Assembly: GCA_963573315.1 (NCBI GenBank)
Contig: OY752140.1
Coordinates: 868,001-932,000 of the forward strand
DNA length: 64,000 nucleotides
Direction of reading: 5' to 3'
Source: Entomortierella parvispora
Taxonomy: Eukaryota > Mortierellomycota > Mortierellomycetes > Mortierellales > Mortierellaceae
Below the pieces are notes generated by a model, which worked only from the letters and a program-made list of their open reading frames with translations, ran no database searches and was not told the DNA's origin. Below, piece after piece: positions 1 to 12,868 of the stretch. Each line of letters opens with the position of its first letter. Within the stretch, counting starts at the first letter, position 1. A program made the translations under genes and the position numbers.

Positions 1-3000
1 ATCCTCTTCTTCGCCTCCACTCCTTCGAGAAGATCTGTCAAACTCCATGAGATGATCTCCGTCCGTTTCACCGGTGCCTTCGGACTGTGCCCTTTCAGTT
101 CCATCATCTTCCTCCTCGGACTCATCCACACAGTCCTGTTGCAGAGACAAACGCGACTTTGTTCCAGTACCAATTTTGCGACTGACAACACCAAGCTGCC
201 TATTTCTCGTCGAAGGACGGTTTACCCTAAGAGATTTCCCTACCCTTGCATCCAGAGTCTTTCCTTTTCCCAAGGCAGCCCCACCAATAAGAGGGTGCAT
301 TTGTGAACCACTACCACTACTGCCACTACTGCCGACTCCCCCTCCACTGCCTGTATTTCGGGAAAGTCGACCACCATTGCCCAGATCCTTGAGACCGAAC
401 CTCTTAATTATGTTGGCCAAACTAGTCGTAGATTCTGGGGATACGTCAGACGCCGTAGGACCGCCTTTAGAGTTCTTAGAGTTTTGCTGAGAGGCGGCTG
501 AAGGTGACGTGGGAGATTTCATCGGAGGAGTGACTTTACCCTCGTAATGAGACAAGACATCCTTGATAAGCAAAGATGACCTCCGCCTCTCTGAAAATCC
601 CGTCTTATTCTTTGGAGACGTAGGCGACGATATAGGCGAGGACGAGGTTGCTGATCGGGGCGAGAGAAGGTGAGGGTCGTCCGCGTGATGGGGTTGGGTA
701 TATTGGGACTGGGAGACAGAGGTCATTCCAAGGCCGGTTTGGATATCATGAGCAGAGAACTTCCTTCTTTGCGACATCGATCCTCGAGAGGGCGAACGCT
801 GAGCCTCTACAACGGAAGTGTCCATCATTGTTTTTTCAGAAGGGGAATAAGAAGGTCTCCTCAATCGCGGGTCAATATTGGAAGGTGATCCGAGAGCTCT
901 GGACGCGTTTGATAGAGCAACTGCAGCGGCGGCGGCCGTTTCGTCTAGTGCCCTTCGCTCCGCCTCAACACGCTGTCGCTCTTTGGCCGCCTCTGCCTCA
1001 AAAATAGCTGCTCTTTTGGCGCACTCAATATCTGCCAGTCGTTTAAGTTCCTGGAATTCGTCCTCATATCGATTGACGTTGTACAGAGAATCGTGAACAA
1101 AATCCTGCATATCTTTGCCTTCCCACGGTTGAACTTCATGGGGGGTCTTAATTCCATCTCGAATGTCCTCAAAGGATTGACTCTCCTTAACCGGTTCCTT
1201 TGCTGAAACGGATTGCTTTTCGGCAAGAAGCATTTTTTGGCTTAATCGAACCTATAACCGAATTTATTAATATCGTGAGCATTCATTTTCCGTGCAGAAC
1301 GTGCGCATTACACAAATCACCTACCAGTGCCGTGTCGGAATTAAGAACATCGCGAAACTGTATGGTTGGTTTGGTTTGGATGTACAAGTTGTAGTAAACA
1401 AAGATGTTATCCTCAAAATCAACATAGAACAGGCAAGGCTCGTTTCGTCCAAGAGTGACAGCGTATTGACCTAGGTTAGAGGTACCAAGAGAATAAAACC
1501 AAAGGTTCAATAATTGCATCAAAAACTCCCGAAATAAAGCAACCAAAACCATAGCACAAGAGTATTCCAAGTATTCTCGTTACCTGCTCCAAAGGCACAA
1601 ACGCGAGCGTCAAAATCATACTGGGCAGTATTGAAATCCTGGTCGATGAAGAAAGTGATACCACTCCAGGAGCAACCCACAAACATGTCACTTCTCTGGA
1701 ACCTGGATCCATAAGGCTCAGGGATCAACAATGACGGCGCTTGCTTCTTTGGTCTTCTCGAATGTTGATCAACATTATAGCCATGTTCACCGTAGTCACC
1801 GCCGAATGTCTCCCCGTCATCACTTCCCAGGTCAAACACATCATCATTATCAAAGTCATCGTCCTCAAGTTCGACGTCGCCAACGTTCATATCGTCCATG
1901 TATCGACTGGTGCGTCTACCATAGCCAGGTCTAGCTTTCCGTGATTCTTTGGCTTGGCGCTCCAGGTGGTCCTTCCCAAAATTCAGTTTTGAGAACCCGA
2001 AAATTTTGTGGGTCGAGTCCAAGTCATGAACCTTGACCGTGTTGTTGTGCAGATCATGTAATGCAAAAGCACCTAGAAACACACATAGAGCGGAATAATA
2101 TGAGTCGTTACTCATCATCCCAAACCGAGCAAGCCTTGAACCTGACCCTCATTTACCATCCATAGACATAAGTCCAATGATATCTTTTTTCTCGCCATTG
2201 ACATATTGAGTGCCACAGACAATATCCGTGGCCACATCTCCACTTCCTGCACCCCGTGTAGGTGTATCTGGTCCCTCGACCTTTGTATTCAGGGTTGGGG
2301 TGCGCTGAATCTGTGTCATTGGCTCCGATATGCTGCCTGTATGGTCAACCATCAAAAATTTCAGTCCCGGCTGGGCAACAAGTAGAATCGGTAGTCCTGA
2401 TTGAGTGTCCTTGGTCACAGAAAGACAATGGATCTAAAAGAAGTAAGAGAGCGTGTCAGTGTAAAGTGACTGATAGTGATGGCACTCCTGCTCCTGAGTT
2501 CCCCAAACGTTGTGGCTATGTACCTGGCCATCAAGTGCCCAACGTTTCTTCTCCACAAGGATGAGCCGATTTGAAGAGTCCACTCCAAGAGAACCGTCCT
2601 GTGTCTCAGAACCTCCTGTAGCAGACCCTCCATAGTATTGTTTGCCAGTGGATGAAAGGGACGGATAGTGAATGACGGTTTCGCGTCGCTCCTCCGATGG
2701 CGAAAGCAATCCACTACTTTCAGCTGTGGAAATACTACTCGAACGACTGAGAAGCTTCACAAGATTAAGAGGCTGATTGCTGGGATAGGCGTTTGTATTT
2801 GGTGAGGCCGGCTTTGAAATCTGAAGCGAATACGAATGCAAGATGCGGTCTGTTCTGGCTAGGACCAGCTCATTCAATCCGTCGCCATCTATTGACATTC
2901 GAACAGTATTCCAGGGTTAGATTCGAGTACCTTTCAAAAATAACCCAAGCTTTTTGTGTGGTCAACATACCGATATCTGCTATATGAGCGCGGTTGATAT

Positions 3001-4202
3001 TGACGGGGACGGGCAGGGTCAAATTGGGCCTCTCTAAAACTCTCCGACCCCCAACAGTGTGCACCTGGGTTTTGCCAGGTCCATGGTGTCGAGAATGGAC
3101 ATGTTGCTTCCTGTTCCCATGATCCTTTGTAGAATGCGCCGGCGTGTTTGAGCCCGATGATAAATGCTGAGGTTTAAGCAACGGCGTTCCTGTAGGCGAA
3201 TTAGCATTACTGTGTCCTCCCACTGACCGGGGGTGATGTGATGAGCTGTGACCATGCGACGCCATGGAGGAGGGAGGTGTTCCTATCAGGTTGGCCAGGA
3301 CGGAGGTAGCCCGGCTGGCATTCCCCTGAGGAATATCCGACCCACGTCGCGACCCTACTTGTGTAATACTTCCCATATGCGGCTGGTGTATAGGTGTGGA
3401 ACTTTGTGCGTGGCCGAGGGAAGGGAATGCTGATATCGACGAAGAAGTTGATCCATGAGGGGTATTTTGAGGAGCGGGAGGAATTGGTGGAGTACCGTGG
3501 TGCTGGTGACGTTGATGATGGTGCAGGTCGGGGACAGGTTTGATACTCGGTGTTGCAGGGAGGCCACTGTGGTTGCCTGTGCCTACGCTTTGTTGATATG
3601 ATCCTGATCGTGGAGTGGAAGAGTAGATGCTAGTGGTTTTGCCAGGTGCGCCTGCGCTCCTCGCCACCACAGCCGGTGCCGTTCCTGCGACAATCGGTAC
3701 TATCTGCGCTCTGTCGTCCTCAAGTCCGGTTACATCGAAAATATGGCACAGTCCCTCGGCACTCATCACGACGATCGAGTTCTTTCCCCAGTTTCTAATA
3801 TCGCCAATCGCCACTGCCGTGATCTGGGATTTAAAAAGAGCCGGAATCAGACCTAAATTACATGGTCAACGTAGCTACTCTGGTTCAGCACATACCGTTC
3901 CAAGCCCTTTGCAGGTTAGCCACGGCTGTCCATCTGGATCATTTCCTTTGAAAATAAACAGCTCTCCGACCAGATTTCCAATCACGAACGCGTTGTCCTG
4001 TTCATTAGAAAAGTTTAGATGAAAAAAAAAAATACGCGTCAGATATGAGTATGTGAAGCATATAAATTCGTTGAGGACTTAGGTATGCGCTCCATACCCC
4101 ATGACCATCAACGTCTCCTATGGCAAATGCAGTGGGAGAGATGTTCCCGCTGACATGCCACTGCAGCTTCTGAACCAGGGAGACATGCCGGACGGCTGGC
4201 AT
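1..4202 (-). CDS. ITFG2: ITFG2-like KICSTOR subunit (3' part beyond window)
   Basis: Integrin-alpha FG-GAP repeat protein 2 homolog. In animals ITFG2 belongs to KICSTOR, which tethers GATOR1 to the lysosome for amino-acid control of mTORC1. The ATG at 4202 opens MPAVRHVSLVQ, followed by the FG-GAP-like GDVDGHG. Short exons then give FVIGNLVGELFIFKG and PWLTCKGLGT (about 3.9-4.0 kb), AIGDIRNWGKNSIVVMSAEG (near 3.8 kb), DIDGDGLNELVLARTDR (near 2.9 kb), FVGCSWSGITFFIDQD (1.65 kb) and CLFYVDFEDNIFVYYNL (1.4 kb). These follow human ITFG2 block for block. At least seven introns are present. Human ITFG2 is about 450 residues; this protein is far longer, with a Ser/His/Pro-rich insert (3.0-3.7 kb), an acidic insert (1.75-1.9 kb) and a C-terminal extension containing an Ala/Glu-rich helix and Ser-rich low complexity. 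That extension is open to base 1 without a stop, so the gene leaves the window. It is divergent from EXO70. Confidence 0.85.
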
Positions 4203-4735
4203 AATGCACAATGAGGCAAGGAGGAAAGGTTGCTTTTCTTAATTGAAAGGTCCTGCTTTGAGAGACGGGCACTAATCGGGTCTGCTGAGTGGAAGTGGCG
4301 GTAGTGGGCAGACTCTTGGTCCTGTCGGGTCCTGTTGGGTCGTAGAGAGAGGAGAATGAATGAAGAGCGGTTGAGGATGCGACATGCGCCCGGAAGAGAG
4401 GTCCCAAAAAAGTTGCCACGTGACCAGGTGCTGGCCCATGATGTTGCGCATGGACAAGATGTGCAGGGTGCAATCACAGTGTTCCTCGTTGCTGCCCTTG
4501 TTCGTCCGCTTCTTCTCTTTTCTTCTTCTCCACCACCGCCTGCTCTGCTCTCCTTCGTACTGTCTTTATCCCTTGCCCTCGTCCTCATTCATCCCATCAT
4601 CTTTTCTCTTCTTGGACATTCCACCCCGCCAGACTCACCTCGGATATAGCCTCGACTGCCTTTCGCGGGCACTTTCCTCTTAAACAGCCGCCGGCAGTCT
4701 CCCCCGCTCTTCATCACCATAGGCACATTGGCATC
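4203..4735. promoter_or_regulatory. divergent promoter ITFG2 / EXO70
   Basis: This 533-bp spacer separates two divergent starts. It holds a pyrimidine-rich stretch on the + strand (about 4500-4620), expected for an EXO70 leader, and an E-box CCACGTGACC at about 4416-4425. No convincing gene lies inside; overlapping frames on both strands lack recognisable content. Confidence 0.5.
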
Positions 4736-7499
4736 ATGTCCAGAACTGCAACAGATGGGTACTATTAATGAGCCACTCGCTGCATACGTACGCCACGCCC
4801 TGCTGTGACATCAGAACTGGCTGTTTACATCGTGTCCCTCTTCTCCCTCTCTTTAGCCCGCGCGACAACAAGACCTTTCTTGACGAGGAGGCAGCCGAGC
4901 TTAATAGCCTGGTGACCAATCTGGACAAGGCAAACACCGTCTCGACCAAAATGGCAAGACAGCAGACCATGCTCTTCTTTGAGTACCTTTATTATCACGT
5001 CGACAATACGCGCCCGCTTTCGCTAACCCCACAATCGATCCCTTCTCTTGTGAAACAGGTTGGCATTTTGAATTCTTTCGATACAAGACTTGCCTCGCTC
5101 GAGTCCTCGGTCCTTCCCATCCACAAGTCCACCCAGTCGCTCACCCGTCTCGCAGGAAGTAAGTCCAGCATGTTGCACCATCTTGCTGTCAAAGATCAGT
5201 TGCGTGCGACCCTGTTCACTCACACCCAGTATTTGTGCAACAAATTAGATATGAATCAGACCGTGGCTGCGCTAGAGTCGATCCTCAACTATTTTGACCT
5301 TGCGTCTCAGGAAGAAGCGATCGTGTCAAAGCCCCTGTCAGAACAAAACCTTCAGGCTTACCTCCAGTCCATTGGTCGGATACGTGAATCACTCCGAGCT
5401 ATGGGATCGGTCAAGCTCAAGGCAGGAGATCGAGTGGTGCAGCAGCTGGTGAGACCTTTGCTCAGATTGTTACCTCGCGTGCAAATTCATTTGGCAAGGT
5501 TGCTTTAGGCTAATCAACGGTGTGAATTGTGTCCCGCACCCCCCATTTTAGAGACGGAGCCTGAAGGTCGCTGTAGGCCAATTGGATGACATGTTTAAGC
5601 AGCTCCTCACCAAACACAGTCAACCACTCGACCTTAAAATTGTCACGTCTTCGGACCGCAAGGATATTCCTCCCATGCCCAGCAACGCAGCTCAAACCTT
5701 GGTTATAGTCGCAAAGAGTCTGGCAGAGACAGAGCTGGATCCCAATGCTACACCAACGGGATACCTGAAATCGTATTGCGAGATTCGTGCCAGTTGCATG
5801 ATCAAGTCTTTGGCCCCGCTTCATCAATCGTCTTTGGTGGAGCTCAAAGGAGTCTATGATAAGGGATCAACTCCTTTTATTCCTTACACCACTTCTTTGC
5901 TAAAGCTTTGCAGGGTATGAGCAGATATCGGTGTGTGCTTTTGCTGCTCACGAGACGAGACTGGATTTAACTGATCTTCCGTTGGTTTTCTGTTTATAGA
6001 ACGAAGCTGATCTCGCGGACACGCTGTTGGACCCCAAACTACTGAGCCTGGCGTTCATGGGTTCGATTATGCCTCCAATCGAGCAATGGGTGGAGACCGG
6101 ACGGACTATTACTAGGCGCGTGAGAAAAACATATACGTCTGAAGTCGGCATTCTCTTTGATGTTATCGAGTCTCTAGAGTCGAGCATGAACACTTTTGAG
6201 AGTGTCTTTGGGGTACGTGAAAGGGTCCAGCACTTCTGCCTCTTGTGTCAAACAGTAAACCCCAACGTCTGCCAACTGACTGTCTGTTTTTTTTTTTTTT
6301 TTTTTTTTTTTTTAACTTGCAGCTTGCCAGGCGACAAAAAGAGAACGATGCACTGGAATTGCTGAAGTCGTACAAGGCAGCTGCCATGAGAACCTTCATC
6401 GATTTTATTAGCGACCTGAGAGTATGATTCGCATGCCAGCTGCAGCTCGCAAAAGTTCTGGCGATTTAAGACTAACCCTTGCTATTCTTTTATAGAATCA
6501 CAACAACCCCAAATACCAAGCGATGCCGCTGGACGGAACAGTACACCAATTAACTTCTGATGTAAGTATACCAAGGCACCGTTTAAGAGTCACGATGACC
6601 AGGAGGCACGGTTTAACACATTTCTACACTCCGTAGACCCTGAACTACATGAAACGCCTAATGACCTATCAACCTATGGTGGAGTCGATTCTCAACATGA
6701 TCGGCGATGGCAACTGGAATAACCCCGATGCGGCTACTCAAAACCGTCGCTCTCAAGCCGCCAGCCGAGGAGGAAGGAGCATCATCCTGCAACGCTATTT
6801 TGGTAGGCTGCGGAACAAAAAGTCAACCCCACTTCCTTGTATGGGTACAATAGTTTTCGTGTCCTCTCTAACACTACAGCCTGGTTTCCTCTTCTAGCCG
6901 ATGTACTTGAAGCTTTGGTCCAGAACATTGACTCCAAATCGAAATTCTACAAGAAGGGTCAGTCGCTTACGCAGCTCTTCTTGTTGAACAACTATTTTTA
7001 CATCTCCAAGTCTGTTCGGACCACACCCGGTCTATTGGAGGCTGTCAATGGACCCGACGCAAGCTCTCAGCCAACGACTTCGTTGACTTCAATTGTGTAT
7101 GAAAAGCCTCTGAAGCAGAACGTGGATTTGTATCAGGACAATTGGAAGACTTGTGTGGAGCATCTGATGGATGTGACCTATGTCCAGGATGGAGGCGTGC
7201 AGCATGTACTCAACTCGAACCAACGCCAAATGGTCAAAGACAAGTTCAAGAACTTCAACCATGACTTTGACGAGCTATGGAAGACTCAGAAGCAGTACTC
7301 GATCCCGGATATGGACCTGAGGGCTATGGTCTTGAAGGACGTGAATCAGATTTTGATTCCAATGTACGAAAAGTTCTTGAACAAGTACGCCTCCGGAGGT
7401 GGCAGCGCCTACGAGTTTACAAAGAATGTACAAAAGTACATCCGATATGATGTGAGCATGGTCAAGGACATGGTCAATCAGTTCTTTACCAGCACGTAG
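4736..7499 (+). CDS. EXO70: Exocyst complex component EXO70
   Basis: Subunit of the exocyst, which tethers secretory vesicles at the plasma membrane through PI(4,5)P2 and Rho GTPases. Eight exons join in frame: 4736-4758, 4857-5448, 5552-5914, 6000-6212, 6323-6421, 6496-6561, 6637-6802 and 6898-7499, giving 707 residues, within the family range. The N-terminal coiled region begins MSRTATDGPRDNKTFLDEEA. The Exo70 core shows MPLDGTVHQLTSDTLNYM and, at the C-terminus, KNVQKYIRYDVSMVKDMVNQ before the TAG, the typical family ending. The intron before 6323 has a pure run of about 26 T ahead of its acceptor. An AATAAA lies about 30 bp after the stop. Confidence 0.93.
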
Positions 7500-7838
7500 T
7501 GCATGTGAGCCATAACAAAACGCTTAACCTAATAAAAAGTCCAGATCGACCTTCTCTTTCGGTGCGCAGCGCTGCTGGGGCCGGCCATTCTCTTGTTTGT
7601 TATTTCCACCGTTGGTACCAATATCGATTGCAAGGCGGGGCCACCCTTGGGCGCAGCGCAGCGCTATCTGAAGAGGCCGAAATCCCGCCTTGAGCACAAG
7701 TGACTTACTGGTACAGCTCTAGTCGTGCCTGAGAAACCATAAAAAAAAAGTCCTTAAATATTTTGCGCTTCTCTGCATCCTTCCATCTGTTCATCCAACC
7801 ACCCTGTAGCCATTCCCTTCAGCATTGCATCCATTAAC
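7500..7838. other. spacer EXO70 - GNAT gene
   Basis: This 339-bp spacer contains the EXO70 polyadenylation-like AATAAA near 7530 and a short GC-rich stretch. A short frame at 7499-7693 has no recognisable content. Confidence 0.4.
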
Positions 7839-8474
7839 ATGACCTACAGCATTCGATTTGTTGAAACCCCAGAAGATCTGGCACTTTGCCATGAGGGTAT
7901 TACAAAATGGCGGGATGATCTCTTGAAAGCAGTAGCACTGCTCTCCTTTTTACGCCACTAATTGTTTTTTTCCGCGTGGACTAAATAGTCCGCCAGAAGG
8001 TGTTCACTGACGAGCAAGGATATGATGGATCCGCCGACATTGACGAGTAAGAGTGCGACCTCTTCGCTAGATTCTTTGTTCTACATTCCCATGCGACTTT
8101 GAAGCTCTAACGTCTCACTTTTATTTGTCTTCACTGTTTTTAGCATTGATAACGAGTGCAAACACTGGGTTGTCGTTGACAATGAGGGTCATCCCGTAGG
8201 AACAGCCCGCCTCTTCCATTACTCTCCCACAGTTGGGAAGGTGGGGCGCGTCGCAGTTTTGTCTAGCACCCGCGGGTCGGGTCTCGGTCGGTTACTCATG
8301 GAAACCATTGAAAAGTGGGCTTTCCAAAACTGGGATGTCAAGACCATTGTCCTGTCCAGTCAAGTACCCCGAATGGGCTTTTACGAGAAACTAGGCTTTG
8401 TCGCTTCAGGCGATATCTACCTTGACGAAGGTCAACCTCACATCTACATGGAGAAATCATTGCTCAGCGTATAG
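7839..8474 (+). CDS. GNAT-family N-acetyltransferase
   Basis: Predicted acetyl-CoA-dependent N-acetyltransferase of 148 residues. Three exons join in frame: 7839-7896, 7989-8046 and 8144-8474. The start is the ATG of MTYSIRFVETPEDLALCHE. The N-terminal half has VFTDEQGY, like the ElaA-type VF.EQ motif. The GNAT core has HWVVVDNEGHPVGTARL, then the acetyl-CoA pyrophosphate loop STRGSGLGRLLM (R/QxxGxG/A), then FYEKLGFVASGD and the terminal PHIYMEK. The ElaA-like resemblance suggests a small-molecule or amine acetylase, but the substrate cannot be read from sequence. It lies between two unrelated + strand genes. Confidence 0.85.
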
Positions 8475-8750
8475 AAAAATTCTCTCTTTATTCTACCCTT
8501 AACCTCCAAGTGGGTTCCAATGAGAAGTAAGGCATCAGCCCCGGTTTTGAGGTCTTGGTTTGACTGGACGCAGGTCACCGGGATCTAGGCACAAAAGGAC
8601 CCACATGAAACCAAGACATTCATCTTTTCTTGAGACTGAGGTCGGGTTCAAAAATCAAATAAATAGGAGATACCGGGATTGTGGGACCCGGGATTCTGTC
8701 CAGTCCCCACATCGATTCTCAACTCTTTTTGGCCCAAAAACTTGATAACA

Positions 8751-9290
8751 ATGCACTTCTCTGCCCCCATTATCCTTGCTCTCGCCTGCGCCTCGTCTGT
8801 GATGGGTGCTCAGTACCAAGTCACCGTCACCGATCAAGGATTCGATCCCATGCAAGTCTGCATCAGCACTGGTGATAGCATCAATTGGTACTTTGTCACC
8901 GGCGGACACAGCGTCCAAGAAACCGTCGCGCCCGGCTCCTGCACCTCTAAGAATACTTGGAGAAGCGTCATCATGCAGCCTGGCTGGAATTGGAGCAGGA
9001 CTTTCAAGTCTCCCGGCGTTGTCAGCTACACATCCTTTGCTGGCAACGACTGTGCCAATGGATTCAAGGGCACCATTTATGTCGGTGTCGCCTGCCCTGC
9101 TGGCAACAGCGGCACCAGCGAGACCCCCAGTGAGTCTTCTGACTAGACTCTCGAGGCAACGGTTCAGCCTCATGCGAACCTAGACTTAGGCAATGATATC
9201 ACTGCCGTCAAGGATGCGGAGGTCAATTGTGCCACGACAGGACAGATATCCATGGTTTTGGTTGTTGCTGCCACGTTGTTGCTGCGGTAA
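8751..9290 (+). CDS. Secreted cupredoxin-like protein, probably GPI-anchored
   Basis: Begins with a signal peptide (MHFSAPIILALACASSVMGA), followed by a plastocyanin-like domain with FDPMQVCISTGDSINW, GGHSVQET and a closing GTIYVGVACP. Unspliced, the frame ends at 9146. A GTGAGT donor at 9130 and a CTAG acceptor at 9183 (or 9189) remove 54 or 60 nt and continue in frame to a TAA at 9288-9290. That adds a Ser/Thr/Asn linker and the hydrophobic tail SMVLVVAATLLLR, typical of a GPI-attachment signal (161 or 159 residues). Fungal cupredoxins of this kind are usually cell-wall or membrane proteins, and many lack a full copper site. One His is visible in GGHS; the full Cys/His/Met ligand set is not obvious. 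Confidence 0.75.
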
Positions 9291-9660
9291 AGACTATGTA
9301 AATATGTAAAGAAAAAAACTCCAAATTTCTGCCCTTGTAAATAAAAAATACGTTTCATCCTGAATGGTTACCTGCGCCAGAGTCGTAGCGTTTGTTTGTA
9401 AGGACAATGGGCCTACGGTAGTAGCTGACTATCTACCTACGGTGGTCGAACTAAGGAAAGGTTTTCCGGAATTGTCGCCACCAACCTAGCAAAGTGACTG
9501 TTAAATGAGTGGCTTGTGTTTGTTAAAGCCTCGACCTTTTTTTCTTTTTTTTTTTTTTGGCCAGCGTTTGCATGCATTGAAAGACGACGAGAAGCTGCGG
9601 TCTGCCCTTGAACTTCATTCCATCTACATCTCCATCCCTCCCACACAAAGGTCATTGACG
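9291..9660. other. spacer before MRD1
   Basis: This 370-bp spacer holds a poly-T stretch near 9540-9560 and a pyrimidine-rich stretch just before the MRD1 leader. No gene seen. Confidence 0.4.
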
Positions 9661-12600
9661 ATGTAAGCATCCGTCCTCCTCGAAGCACCTCCTCAGCCCC
9701 CCCTCTTTCCCTGTCTATAACCCTGCACCGCAACAATGCTCGTTGCTCATTGAACTTGCCATCTCACATCTCTTCTTCCTTCCCTACCTCATTCAGGTCG
9801 CGACTTATTATCAAGAACCTCCCAAAGCACTTGTCGGATGAGCGCTTCCGGGAGCATTTCAGCTCTGTTGGCGAGGTCACAGACGCAAAGCTTATGAAGA
9901 GCTCGTACGTCTCCTTTCTCTTTTTGTTCTCAAGACGGCCACAAAAGAAGAAAAAAAATCTCGCTCCTGTCCCCTGACTCTTTTTTCCCTGTCTTTGTGT
10001 TGGCTACAAATAGCTTTGGAAACTCTAGACGCTTTGGATTCATCGGTTACAAGACAGATAAGGATGCCAAGGCTGCCATAGCTCATTTCAACAACACCTT
10101 TATCGATACCTCCAAGATTATTGTCGAAAAGGCAAAAGAGGTAAAATGAGAGCATGACCGACAACCCTGTATCTCGTGGGAAACGTTCTTGCTCTTTGTT
10201 ATTGACAATCCCTTCACTAATTCCTTTAGATTGGAGATGATTCATTGCCAAGAGCATGGAGTCAACATACTCTCGGAACCTCAGCCAACGCACGGAGACT
10301 GGGTGTTGAAAAGCAAAGAGCGGAGCTGGCCGACGCTGCCTTGAAGGCCAAGCGGGAGAGAGAATCCAACCAGGAGTTGCAAAGGAAGCAGGAGCACTTG
10401 TCAAAACTGTATCAGGCCGAGAACGACCCCAAACTCAGAGAATATCTGGAGGTGATGCAGCCTCGTGCTGTCAGCAAGACTTGGGCTAACGACGATGCTG
10501 TCGAGTTGAATACGGAAAAGGTTGGACATGGTCGGGAGAACAACAGGGCCAAGGCCAGAGCGCAGGTTGTGGCCCTCAAGAACAGGAAACCCGGTGGAGA
10601 AGGCTTGATGGTGACACAGACCAAGATTACCTTTGATGATTCTGATGATGAGCTCTATGACAACTTGCCCACGACGAAACCCGAGGAGAAGAGCACAGAG
10701 GAGGACGATGATATTCTCATGACGGACGCTACCCCTAAGGAGGATACCCTTGTGAACAACAACGAAGTCTCTGATCTCGACTGGCTCAAGTCTCGTATGG
10801 CCAAGCCTGCCGACGAGACCAGCGATAAGGTACAAAGACGCAATCCGGCCTACCTTGTAGTGGCCTTTTAGAGTCGTCTAACACTATATTTTTGTATACT
10901 TTTTGGGATTTATAGCCAAAGTCAGAGGACGAAGCCGATGAAAAGAAGGACGAAGAGACTGTACCAGCTCCCCCACCAAAAATTGCCCAGGAGCCACCAA
11001 ACAGACCCGTCATCATCTCTGCAGAGGAAGAAGAGGAGCAAGCCAAAAACCTCATTGCAGATACTGGGCGCTTGTTTGTCCGAAACTTGGCATATACCTG
11101 TACAGAAGACGATCTCCGCAAGTTGTTTGAAAAGTTTGGACCCTTGTCCGAAGTACACATGCCTATTGCCAAAGATACCAAGAAGCCCAAGGGATACGCC
11201 TACGTGCTTTTCCTTCTTCCAGAGCATGCCATCAACGCGTTTTCGGCTCTGGACAAGAAGATGTTCATGGGTCGTCTGTTGCATATCATTGCCTCCAAGG
11301 AGAAGCCTCAGCCCAAGGAAGATGAGGAAAATGTCCTTGGACCAGGTGGAAAGCCATTGTCCATCAAGAAGCAACGCGAGTTGAAGAAGAAGGGTCAGAG
11401 TGGCATGGACTTTAACTGGAACAGTCTTTACATGAACGTAAGTTGATCAATTGCGATTGATTACGGTCCATCGCAGTTCGAGAATTCATATCCATATCGC
11501 TAATAGCGCATCTATTCTGTTTATGAAATTAGTCGGATGCAATCGCTGCCTCGATTGCCGATCGTCTTAACGTCTCCAAGGCCGATATTTTGAACCCTGA
11601 CGCTGACAACATGGGAGTCCGTCTTGCTGTCGCCGAGACAAAGATTATCATGGAGACAAAACAGTTTTTGGCAGAGGAAGGAATCAATGTTGATTCCTTT
11701 GGAAAGAAGGAGCGAAGTGACACTGTGATTTTGGTCAAGAACATTCCTTACAACACAACGGAAGAGGAACTCCAAGAGCTCTTTGGAACTCATGGTGATC
11801 TCGGACGTGTCCTGATGCCCCCCGCAAAGACTATTGCCATCGTTGAATTTTTGCAGCCCAGTGAAGCCAGATCGGCTTTCTCGCACTTGGCTTACAGACG
11901 TTTCAAGGACACCATCTTGTACTTGGAGAAGGCCCCTGTGGGAGTGTTCCAGAACAAGTACGACCCCGAGATGAAGAACAAGAAGGCAGCGAAGAAGGCC
12001 GACGATGAGGAGGAGGAGGCCTTGTCCAAGAAGGTCACCTCGACTCAGCTCATGGATGCCACCACAACTGCCGAGGATGCACAGGATGTTGACAACATGG
12101 AGGGAGCCACCCTCTTTGTCAAAAACATCAACTTCAAGACCACGGATGAGGGTCTTAGAAAGGCCTTTGCTGGTGCTGACGGTATGAAGTCAACCATGAT
12201 CCGTCACAAACCTGACGCCAAGAACCCCGGAAAGACTTTGAGCATGGGATTCGGTTTCGTCGAGTTTGTGTCCAAGGATAAGGCTGTTGCGGCACTGAAG
12301 GCCATGAACGGATTTATTTTGGATGGAAGCAAGTTGGAGATCAAGTTTTCGGACCGCGGAACCAAGAGCGAGAGCAAGACCAAGGCTCGTGTTGCCCCCA
12401 AGGATCATGGAACCAAGCTTCTTATTCGTAACATCCCATTCGAGGCTACCAAGAAGGATATTCAGGGATTGTTCAGGTACTGCTTGAATGATGGTTGTTG
12501 TCTTTTGCAACTGCTGCTTCAAGTGTTTTGGTGTCTAACTTTTTGATTTTTGCTTGTACCTCTATAGCTCTTTTGGTCAGCTCAAGTCTGTTCGTATCCC

Positions 12601-12868
12601 TAAGAAGATGAATGGAGGTCATCGTGGTTTTGCCTTCTTGGATTTCATGACCAAGCAGGAGGCTAAGAGCGTCTACGAGAACGTTTCCAGTACCCATTTG
12701 CTCGGTCGTCATTTGGTCGTCGAGTGGGCTGAGGAAGATGCCAACCTGGACGTTTTGAGGGAGAAGGTTGGCCGTCAGTTCCGAAAGGACGATGGACATG
12801 GCAGCGGCAAGCGCCAGAAGATCGACCTGGACGGTGACAACGATGATATGATGATGGAGGACGACTAA
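9661..12868 (+). CDS. MRD1: Multiple-RRM rRNA-processing protein MRD1/RBM19
   Basis: Nucleolar RNA-binding protein needed for 35S pre-rRNA processing within the small-subunit processome. Exons 9661-9662, 9797-9904, 10014-10140, 10230-10829, 10916-11437, 11533-12476 and 12568-12868 join to 867 residues, close to yeast Mrd1. The start codon is split by the first intron: AT at 9661-9662 and G at 9797, giving [20 protein letters not shown]. RRMs follow at residues ~1-80 ([11 protein letters not shown]), then an acidic/basic linker ([13 protein letters not shown]), then [20 protein letters not shown] with [49 protein letters not shown] with [13 protein letters not shown], and [20 protein letters not shown] with [10 protein letters not shown]. 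At least five RRMs are visible, matching the family order. Confidence 0.93.
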
